A DNA stretch of 22,286 bases from Fibrobacterota bacterium (GTDB lineage Bacteria > Fibrobacterota > Chitinivibrionia > Chitinivibrionales > Chitinispirillaceae): positions 1-22,286 of the forward strand of contig JAEYNR010000002.1 in the NCBI GenBank assembly GCA_023412475.1, written 5' to 3'. The notes beneath the pieces are model-generated. The model was given only the letters and a program-made list of their open reading frames with translations, did not search any database and was not told the origin of the DNA. The translations under genes and the position numbers were made by a program. This document shows, one piece after another, positions 7,222 to 13,772 of the stretch (within the stretch, counting starts at the first letter, position 1; each line of letters begins with the position of its first letter).

Positions 7222-7255
7222 GATTTCGTAACTACCGGAAAATCGATGAGTAGTT
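7222..7255 (+). repeat. degenerate ~34-bp repeat, copy 1
   Basis: GATTTCGTAACTACCGGAAAA... ending GAGTAGTT resembles GATTTCGCAACTGCACGGAAA... ending AAGTAGTT at 8243-8277. The two lie on either side of the gene at 7322-8074 in the same orientation. Confidence 0.4.
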
Positions 7256-7321
7256 TTTAATTATCTTTATTAGGGAAGTGTTTTATCAGGTGTTTGGCTA
7301 ATGTATATGTATGGAGGAAAT

Positions 7322-8074
7322 TTGAATCCATTTTTCGGATTTTTAGTTGTTGCATGCTTAATAACAGAATCCGCTGCTCAAAAAGGCTCCCGAGCAGTAA
7401 CTCAGACCTTAAATACCGAGGGCTATTTGAAAAAATGCATACCGGTTTCTATTAACATTCAGGCTTTTATGGATGAAAATAATGGAATATGCAATAAGGT
7501 GGTTCTTTCTTTCGAGGATTCCAGGGATCAGGTGATTATTACCACCTTGGAGGATTACAGTACAGAGGATTCAAAAAACGGGGCAAAAAAGATGGTTTTC
7601 AGAGAGTCTGGTGAGAGGGCTTATCTGATCTCTCCTTTTGAAGCTCAGCAAATAAGCAAGGTTTGCAAGATACTTATCAAGACACTGGAAGCATTTGATG
7701 AATCTCTAGAAAAAAGAAAATGGGATAGGTGCCAGGGACTGGATTCGTATTTATTGAGATTTTTGAAGGGTTACAACTTTCTGATCAGTTGTGCAACAAA
7801 TAACACAGTCAGATTGATTCCGGCCAAACACTGCCCGGATTCTATTTACAGCACATCGGTTGATTTGCCAAAACTGGATGCCCGTGTTGATCGCTGGAAA
7901 ACAGATGCCACAAGCAGGTCAAAAATGCAGACAGTGCTTAAGGAACTATTATATCAGTGCAGGATATTGCAGAGAGATCTTTCGCAACACAGAAAGAATC
8001 AGGATTTTATGATAAACGAGCGTTTTATTAAAGCCATAGATATTTTCATCAAGATATATCTTGAAGAGAAATAG
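7322..8074 (+). CDS. protein of unknown function, possibly exported
   Basis: About 250 residues, no recognised family. The likely start is TTG at 7322, four bases after TGGAGGA. Two in-frame ATGs at 7301 and 7307 lie before that Shine-Dalgarno and have none of their own. From the TTG, residues 3-19 (PFFGFLVVACLITESAA) form a hydrophobic segment that could be a signal peptide or a single anchor, although the usual basic residues before it are absent. The remainder is mixed charged alpha/beta with a helical Lys/Glu-rich middle (about 110-135) and four or five scattered cysteines. It stands alone between repeat-bearing gaps and faces the trp operon. No function can be proposed. Confidence 0.7.
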   Translation: MNPFFGFLVVACLITESAAQKGSRAVTQTLNTEGYLKKCIPVSINIQAFMDENNGICNKVVLSFEDSRDQVIITTLEDYSTEDSKNGAKKMVFRESGERAYLISPFEAQQISKVCKILIKTLEAFDESLEKRKWDRCQGLDSYLLRFLKGYNFLISCATNNTVRLIPAKHCPDSIYSTSVDLPKLDARVDRWKTDATSRSKMQTVLKELLYQCRILQRDLSQHRKNQDFMINERFIKAIDIFIKIYLEEK

Positions 8075-8136
8075 AGAAGAAGAAAATTCGAAATACGAAG
8101 TTGGAAAAAGAAATAAGAAACCGTGAATGTCTACTT

Positions 8137-8206
8137 ATAGAGTTTCAGTCCACAATCGATTCGGTTTATGGCTTTGCTGATGGCCAGATAAACGCTGGAA
8201 CTCTAT
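8137..8206. repeat. imperfect 12-base inverted repeat
   Basis: ATAGAGTTTCAG (8137-8148) and CTGGAACTCTAT (8195-8206) pair at 11 of 12 positions around a 46-base spacer. They lie in the 303-base gap between the unknown gene and the end of trpF. Nothing resembling a terminator or gene is seen in the gap. Confidence 0.35.
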
Positions 8207-8242
8207 GACCGGTTGCGCTATTGGAATTTATTTAGAATTACT

Positions 8243-8277
8243 GATTTCGCAACTGCACGGAAAAATGCTAAGTAGTT
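8243..8277 (+). repeat. degenerate ~34-bp repeat, copy 2
   Basis: Second copy of the 7222-7255 element, about 75-80 percent alike by eye. It lies 100 bases from the trpF stop, past the gene that the two copies bracket. Confidence 0.4.
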
Positions 8278-8377
8278 ACAGTACGGAAGAAAATTGGAAC
8301 TCTGGCATAGAAAATTCCAAACATTTAATTGCGGGGGTAATAGTTGCTTCCGACTGCCAGGGTGAAACCGTTTGGGT

Positions 8378-9007
8378 TCAGGGAATTTTTTTCCAGTTTT
8401 TAACGATTTTTACTACATGGCGCATCTTGTGAGGGTTTTTGACTCCCGGCATTATTTCCACACCACTATTAATATCGACTGCAAAAGGATCAACCATCCC
8501 TAAGGCATCTTCCAGATTCGTTGGACCGAGGCCACCTGCAAGTATTATGTTGTTAAACATCCCACAGGCTTTTCTGGCGATATTCCAGTCGAAAGTTACT
8601 CCTGAGCCGCCCTGCATCCCCGGAGACCAGGTGTCAAGAAGGATTCCCTGTGTCCTGTAATCTTTCAACTTTGAGATATCAGAATCGGGGCGGATAGAAA
8701 ATGACTTTATCACCGGCAATGGGATAGTAGCGCACATCTCAGGAGTTTCATCGCCATGGAGCTGGACTGTATCGATTCCACTCAGTGCAGCTATCTTCAT
8801 TACCGTTTCTCTTGATTCATTAACAAAGACACCTACCCGATTAATCATGGGTGGCAGTTGCATAATAATATTTCTGGCCTGCTCAGGTGAAATAAATCTG
8901 GGGCTTTTGGGGTGGAAAATAAAACCCAGCGCATCGACTCCCAGATTCGCAGCAACTCTGGCATCCTCAAGTCTGGTAATTCCACAGATCTTTATTCTGG
9001 TGCTCAT
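8378..9007 (-). CDS. trpF: phosphoribosylanthranilate isomerase
   Basis: A 209-residue (beta/alpha)8-barrel enzyme of tryptophan synthesis. It converts N-(5-phosphoribosyl)anthranilate to CdRP in the cytoplasm. The N-terminal KICGIT carries the catalytic cysteine (C8), and LLDT carries the general acid D125. Other family stretches are GFIFHPKSPRFI (29-40), VQLHGDE (81-87), GGSGVTFDW (133-141), the phosphate-binding LAGGLGPTN (156-164) and DINSGVE (178-184). Length is normal. Its ATG overlaps the trpC stop by 4 bases (ATGA), so it is translationally coupled as the last gene of the operon. No clear terminator follows it. Confidence 0.97.
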   Translation of the reverse strand: MSTRIKICGITRLEDARVAANLGVDALGFIFHPKSPRFISPEQARNIIMQLPPMINRVGVFVNESRETVMKIAALSGIDTVQLHGDETPEMCATIPLPVIKSFSIRPDSDISKLKDYRTQGILLDTWSPGMQGGSGVTFDWNIARKACGMFNNIILAGGLGPTNLEDALGMVDPFAVDINSGVEIMPGVKNPHKMRHVVKIVKNWKKIP

Positions 9008-9786
9008 AGAATTTCATCCTCAGAACATCTCAGTTCCGTGATGAGCTTGCCAGGCTCATCGAGTTTAACCAGCGATTCCCCAACCAGCAATGCTTTTACC
9101 CCTGCATCTTTAAGAGTTCTGGCCTGTGAACCATTACTGATTCCGCTCTCAGAAACAGTAATGAGTTTAGATGGAATATTTTTTACCAGCTCAAGAGTAA
9201 CCGCCAAATCGGTTTTGAATGTTTTCAGATTTCGGTTATTGATACCTATGATCTGCGGTTCCAGTTTAATAATCCTGTCCAGTTCCTCAGCAGAGTGGAT
9301 TTCAATCAGTGGCTCAATGTTTAACGATAAAGCTGCCTGATAAAGATCTTTCATCTGGTAATCATCCATGGCAGCAGCAATCAAAAGCATGGCATCGGCT
9401 CCCATTGATGCAGTCTGCTCCACCTGCAATAGATCGATAATAAAATCCTTACGCAAGACTGGAAGCGATACTGCATTTTTGACCTTTATCAGGTAGTCTG
9501 TGCACCCGAAGAAGAACTTTTCATCTGTAAGAATAGAAATAGCTCCTGCTCCACCTGTCTGATATGATGTTGCAATTTGCACCGGGTTAAAATCCTCACA
9601 GATTATTCCTTTGGAAGGAGATCCTTTTTTGACTTCTGCAATAATGGCCAATGCTCCGGGAACCGAAAGCGCATCTGCAAACGACCGGTGTTTGCAGAAG
9701 GAAGGTTCAAGCGAATGTTTCTGTTTCCTTAACATTCCCACTTCGATTCGCTTCTGCTCTATAATGGTATCAAGAATTGTGGACAT
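9004..9786 (-). CDS. trpC: indole-3-glycerol-phosphate synthase
   Basis: A 260-residue barrel enzyme that decarboxylates and closes CdRP to indole-3-glycerol phosphate. The family landmarks are all present: ILDTIIEQKRIEV at the N-terminus, EVKKGSPSKG (E51, K53, S56), LRKDFI with catalytic K113, PLIEIHS with E162, INNRNL with N184, and VSESGI with the phosphate-binding S214. TrpC is separate from TrpF here, unlike the fused E. coli protein. The ATG at 9786 lies 24 bases after the trpG stop. GGTGAAAGAAAT upstream serves as a modest ribosome-binding site. Confidence 0.97.
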   Translation of the reverse strand: MSTILDTIIEQKRIEVGMLRKQKHSLEPSFCKHRSFADALSVPGALAIIAEVKKGSPSKGIICEDFNPVQIATSYQTGGAGAISILTDEKFFFGCTDYLIKVKNAVSLPVLRKDFIIDLLQVEQTASMGADAMLLIAAAMDDYQMKDLYQAALSLNIEPLIEIHSAEELDRIIKLEPQIIGINNRNLKTFKTDLAVTLELVKNIPSKLITVSESGISNGSQARTLKDAGVKALLVGESLVKLDEPGKLITELRCSEDEIL

Positions 9787-9810
9787 GGTATTTCTTTCAC
9801 CTGCTTAATA

Positions 9811-10410
9811 TTATAAATATGTGGAAGTAAAACTCTTTATTCCGGAAATATCTAAAAAATTACTCAGAATGTTTTTGCCGCCTTCAGTCAATATTGATTC
9901 AGGATGAAATTGAACCCCAAAAATCGGATATTCTTTATGACTCAGCCCCATGATTATTCCATCATCGGTTTCTGCTGTAATCTCCAGACAATCCGGGAAA
10001 GAAGTTCTCTCAACGATAAGGCTGTGATAGCGGGTTGCAGTGAAGGGAATAGGTAGTTGCTTGAATACGTCTTGCTGTTTGTGAAAGATCTGAGAGACTT
10101 TTCCATGCATAAGATAAGGTGCACGGATTACGTTACCATTAAATGCAAAGCCAATAGACTGATGACCCAGACATACACCAAGTATAGGGATTTTTGGACC
10201 CAGCTCCTTTATCACATCCACAGAGATACCCGCTTCTATGGGGGTACCGGGACCTGGAGAGACAAGTATTGCTGCAGGATCCATTTGTCTTATCTGCTCT
10301 ACAGTGATTTTATCATTTCGATAAACTTCAATTTTCTCACTGCAGATTTCACCAAGATACTGCACCAGATTAAAAGTAAAAGAATCGTAATTATCAATTA
10401 CCAGAATCAT
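9811..10410 (-). CDS. trpG: anthranilate synthase, glutamine amidotransferase subunit
   Basis: A 199-residue class I glutamine amidotransferase that supplies ammonia to TrpE. It has IDNYDSFTFNLVQYLGE (5-21), the oxyanion stretch SPGPGTP (51-57), the nucleophile elbow GVCLGHQ with C80, the TRYHSL motif, and FHPES with H169 and E171 completing the triad. The fit to TrpG/PabA is unambiguous. TrpG and PabA can be interchangeable, but the trp operon context favours TrpG. It is not fused to TrpD, as happens in enterobacteria, and no trpD follows. The ATG overlaps the trpE stop by 4 bases. Confidence 0.95.
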   Translation of the reverse strand: MILVIDNYDSFTFNLVQYLGEICSEKIEVYRNDKITVEQIRQMDPAAILVSPGPGTPIEAGISVDVIKELGPKIPILGVCLGHQSIGFAFNGNVIRAPYLMHGKVSQIFHKQQDVFKQLPIPFTATRYHSLIVERTSFPDCLEITAETDDGIIMGLSHKEYPIFGVQFHPESILTEGGKNILSNFLDISGIKSFTSTYL

Positions 10411-11906
10411 ACAACCTCCGCAACAAGATCATTGCCGGCAATAGCCGCTGCATTTTTTATGGCATTAAAGGGTGCTGTGGCTTTTTGTACAGTTTCATTG
10501 TACTCATGTGCTGGAACGGAATCAGCCACGATCCCAGCCCCGGACTGGATTATCGCTTTTCCCTCATGGTAGACGATTGTACGGATAACGATACAGGTAT
10601 CCATATTACCGCTGAAATCGATATACCCCAGAGCTCCTCCGTAAAGACCCCGCTTTACCGGTTCCAGTTCATCGATAATCTCCATTGCTCTTATTTTTGG
10701 TGCTCCTGATAGAGTCCCTGCCGGAAAACAGGAGTAAAGAGCATCGAATATATCCAGATCGGGCTTAAGTTTACCCTGCACATTGCTTACCAGATGTATT
10801 ACATGGGAATACTTTTCTGTATGCATCATATCTGAAACATGTACAGATCCATACTCGCATACTCTCCCTACATCGTTTCTTCCCAGATCGACAAGCATTA
10901 CATGCTCGGCAACCTCCTTTGGATCTGCCTTCAGTTCTTTTATCAAAAGCTCATCCTCTTCATAGCTCTCACCCCTTCTGCGGGTTCCCGCAATAGGCCT
11001 GAGCTCGACAATACCGTTTTCAACCCTGGCAAGCATTTCCGGAGATGCTCCGATAACATAGTTTTGACCCAGAGACAAGAAAAACATGTAAGGAGAGGGA
11101 TTGACTACCCTTAAAATCCTGTATAAATCAAAAGGGTCTGCATCCACTGCAATAGAGAAACGCTGTGAAAGGACAACCTGAAAGATATCGCCAGCTTTTA
11201 TATATTCTTTACACCGCTCAACCGCCTTCTCAAATTCTTCCCTTTTAAAATTGGAAACCGGCTCTTTGTAAGAACGTATAGAGACTTCGGGGGAAAAGAG
11301 TGAGCTTTTCATGCGATCATTCATCTGTTCAATAGTGCTCAAAGCATCATTGTAGGCTTGTTCTATATCGGTATCCTTGTCCACGATTATATTGCTGATA
11401 AGAACGAGCCTGTGCTCTCTGTTATCAAAAGCAATCAGATCCTTATAAAAGGCGAAGAAAATGTCGTCCAGGGGATCATCTTTGGGGTTTTTATCCGGAA
11501 TGCTTTCCCATAACCTTATGGAATCATAGGAAAAATAGCCCACCGCACCACCACTTAATCTGGGTAATCCTGGAATAGGGGCATGTTTGTACTGAGAAAA
11601 TAACGACCGCAGGGCATCGATAGGCTTATCTGAACCATTTTGCGGATTAGGGCCGCTTACCTCCCAGATTTTTCGGTTAGCCCTGAATGTCATAAAGGGA
11701 TCACCACCAAGAAATGAGTACCTGGCCACAGAATCACCTCCGGAGACACTCTCCAGAAGAAAACTGTATTTGCGGTCTTTAAAAAGCTTTATCCATACCG
11801 ATACAGGTGTTTCTGTATCAGCCAGAACCGTCTTAAAAACCGGAATTACATTAAAATTGGAAGCCAACCGTTTTACTTCATCTAATGAAGGAGTAATCAC
11901 AATCAT
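10407..11906 (-). CDS. trpE: anthranilate synthase component I
   Basis: A 499-residue chorismate-utilising enzyme that makes anthranilate from chorismate with ammonia from TrpG. The N-terminal half carries the tryptophan-binding LLES (50-53), which suggests feedback inhibition. The C-terminal chorismate-binding domain has PIAGTRRRG, EHVMLVDLGRNDVGRV, FPAGTLSGAPKIRAMEII, GLYGGALGYIDFSG and QSGAGIVADSVPAHEY, all usual for active enzymes. The tryptophan motif and the trp neighbours argue against PabB. The ATG at 11906 has AAAAAGGA upstream at 5-base spacing. It is first in the operon E-G-C-F. Confidence 0.97.
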   Translation of the reverse strand: MIVITPSLDEVKRLASNFNVIPVFKTVLADTETPVSVWIKLFKDRKYSFLLESVSGGDSVARYSFLGGDPFMTFRANRKIWEVSGPNPQNGSDKPIDALRSLFSQYKHAPIPGLPRLSGGAVGYFSYDSIRLWESIPDKNPKDDPLDDIFFAFYKDLIAFDNREHRLVLISNIIVDKDTDIEQAYNDALSTIEQMNDRMKSSLFSPEVSIRSYKEPVSNFKREEFEKAVERCKEYIKAGDIFQVVLSQRFSIAVDADPFDLYRILRVVNPSPYMFFLSLGQNYVIGASPEMLARVENGIVELRPIAGTRRRGESYEEDELLIKELKADPKEVAEHVMLVDLGRNDVGRVCEYGSVHVSDMMHTEKYSHVIHLVSNVQGKLKPDLDIFDALYSCFPAGTLSGAPKIRAMEIIDELEPVKRGLYGGALGYIDFSGNMDTCIVIRTIVYHEGKAIIQSGAGIVADSVPAHEYNETVQKATAPFNAIKNAAAIAGNDLVAEVV

Positions 11907-11971
11907 TTTTCCTTTTTAAAGGGGTAATAATTGAGAAACAGGAGTCCAGCAAGATTAAACATTTTATGATA

Positions 11972-11977
11972 ATTATA
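11972..11977 (-). promoter_or_regulatory. candidate -10 box for the trp operon
   Basis: On the minus strand TATAAT matches the consensus exactly, 65 bases ahead of the trpE ATG. The hexamer 17 bases upstream (GTGGAA) is a weak -35 match. No tryptophan-rich leader peptide or T-box-like leader is seen between it and trpE. Confidence 0.45.
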
Positions 11978-12599
11978 TGCCGGGAGCCAAATTTTTCCAC
12001 TTTTTTAATATGATTCTCAACAAAACTGCTAATTTGGAAGCAGATATTATTAAATATGGCTTAAAATATATATAATACCGGAAATCAGAAATATTTAAGA
12101 TTTCAGAAATTGTTGGTTGATCTCCACTTTTGTCTTTTTTAACAACTTAATTCAAAGTCCCTTTCTTGCTCAGGTTACCGGTTAAAAGCACTCTTATTTC
12201 TGCTTTCATTACCGGCTCTTATTGACATTAAAAACTCCGGTAACATATTATTTTCATAACTACTAAGCTACAATAGCAGGAAAAAAACTATGAACTGTTA
12301 ATAGACTTTCTCTAATCAGAGATAAATTTAAAATCATAATGTTCCTGTTTTCTGTTCTTATTTCGAATTTCGTACTTCGAATTTAGGATAATTATCATTT
12401 GTATTATTTAACAGTTTCACCCCTGAATTTGTTGGCATAACACTACAACGATATAGGAAATTCACTACATCAATGTGTTTACTAAAGATATTTTTCACTG
12501 ATGTTATTTTTTGATTCATTTCCATTTATTTATTGTATATTATTAGATAATGATCATTGATATACGTTTGATACTTTTTATGACATCGGGAGGAATCTT
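11978..12599. other. divergent intergenic region, no gene seen
   Basis: AT-rich spacer between the leftward trp operon and the rightward lipoprotein gene. CCGGTAA-type words recur at about 12175-12245, and a partly self-repeating TTCGAATTTCGTACTTCGAATTT lies at about 12360-12383, resembling the inverse of 8086-8105. A GGAGG (12589-12593) precedes the lipoprotein ATG at 7-base spacing. No RNA gene or clear -35/-10 pair could be made out. Confidence 0.5.
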
Positions 12600-13592
12600 A
12601 TGAATATAAAAACGGCTTTAGTAGCTGTGACCTCTTTATTTCTGCTTTTAATGACAAGCTGCGACACAGACAGAGTTGGTCCTGTGGCAGGAGAACTGAT
12701 CAATCCACTGAGCCCTTCAGATAATCAATTCGATTCTAATTCAGAAGCTGGCAGCAGCAAAACAAAAGCGGATCCCGAATTTATTCCTGATGGCAGCAAA
12801 AAAACTGGCACATCGGAATTTGAAGACGGTTCAGCAGCAAGAAGGACAATTAATGGAGTACCGCAGTATTTCTGGGGTGATATGGGAAAAGGTAGCGAGG
12901 TTCCGATGGTAAAGATCACCCATTCGGCAAACAGTAAAATTATAGATATAGAACTGATTTTTAACCCGGATTTTGTAGATAACACCTACGGGAAAAACAG
13001 TATTGGATGGAAACCTAACCGGCCACACACATTCAAGGATCTTTACGCCAGCGATCATGTTGAGTTGGCAGTATCCGATAAAAACGGGAACGTCGTCTGG
13101 AAAGGGAAAATAGATTTTATTAGCAATACCTCTTCACTTTCAAGTGGATATGGCTGTTTGGGACCATTTGGCGGTGATGGAAAGGTCATTAGCGGCAACA
13201 GTTCTTCTGTACTGTCGTTTGGAAGTTCTATGGATGATAATATAAACTATTATGGTTATTGGCTCTTTGAGAATTCACCTCAAACCGATTCTACCTATAA
13301 AGTAAATCCACAATATCCGGACTGGCAATTTTATGTAGTGTACCGTATCTCCTTCGATGCCTCTGTTTTTGGCAGTGCAGGATATGGAAAAGTCGAAATG
13401 ACTTCAGTTCACGCTTCACCCAGTAAAGGGATTGATACTGTGCCTGTAAAAGAAAAGTCTGCACCGGTTCCCGGTTCACCGCAAGACCCTTTCAGATATT
13501 ATCAACCTGGTAAAAGGACAACCACTGGAGATTCTCCGGATATACCGGTGGACAGTATTCTGGTTATTGATCCCGGATATGGAGTTGGATGA
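12600..13592 (+). CDS. putative secreted lipoprotein of unknown function
   Basis: A 330-residue protein with a signal peptide ending LLLMTSC, so Cys21 is a plausible lipidation site, although Met at -3 is unusual for a lipobox. Residues 22-85 form a low-complexity Ser/Gly/Lys/Asp linker. The middle (about 88-270) appears to be a compact beta-rich domain with aromatic residues typical of extracytoplasmic proteins. The tail (about 275-330) is proline-rich. No family recognised. The gene starts with a strong GGAGG and ends before a strong terminator, so it is probably transcribed alone. It precedes the VWA genes in the same direction, suggesting but not proving a related envelope role. Confidence 0.8.
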   Translation: MNIKTALVAVTSLFLLLMTSCDTDRVGPVAGELINPLSPSDNQFDSNSEAGSSKTKADPEFIPDGSKKTGTSEFEDGSAARRTINGVPQYFWGDMGKGSEVPMVKITHSANSKIIDIELIFNPDFVDNTYGKNSIGWKPNRPHTFKDLYASDHVELAVSDKNGNVVWKGKIDFISNTSSLSSGYGCLGPFGGDGKVISGNSSSVLSFGSSMDDNINYYGYWLFENSPQTDSTYKVNPQYPDWQFYVVYRISFDASVFGSAGYGKVEMTSVHASPSKGIDTVPVKEKSAPVPGSPQDPFRYYQPGKRTTTGDSPDIPVDSILVIDPGYGVG

Positions 13593-13622
13593 AATCAGGA
13601 ATTATAATAAAACTCTTTAACC

Positions 13623-13659
13623 AAAAAAACCGCAGCAGATTTATAAGCTGCGGTTTTTT
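13623..13659 (+). terminator. rho-independent terminator
   Basis: CCGCAGC (13630-13636) and GCTGCGG (13647-13653) form a 7-bp GC stem with a 10-base loop, followed by six T. An A-run of seven precedes it and extends the stem, so it may work on both strands. It ends the lipoprotein transcript. Confidence 0.9.
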
Positions 13660-13681
13660 AATAGAAACCGCTTTTTTTATT

Positions 13682-13710
13682 TTGTTATATTATTATAGTA
13701 TTTGTATACA
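13682..13710 (+). promoter_or_regulatory. candidate promoter for the VWA gene cluster
   Basis: TTGTTA (13682-13687) and TATACA (13705-13710) are separated by 17 bases, each matching the sigma-70 consensus at four of six positions. They lie between the terminator and the first VWA gene, 62 bases ahead of its ATG. Confidence 0.4.
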
Positions 13711-13772
13711 GTACCTGTTCAAAGCGTAAAAAATTTAAATTTATTTTGTATTGATCTGCGGAAGGACAAAAG

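Noticed and set aside
10057..10572. 171-codon frame on the plus strand
   Set aside because: It lies antisense across the trpG/trpE junction, where both reverse genes have full family motifs.
11903..11962. 19-codon leader ORF overlapping the trpE start
   Set aside because: It has no ribosome-binding site, starts almost at the predicted transcript start, and contains no tryptophan codons, so it does not look like an attenuator peptide.
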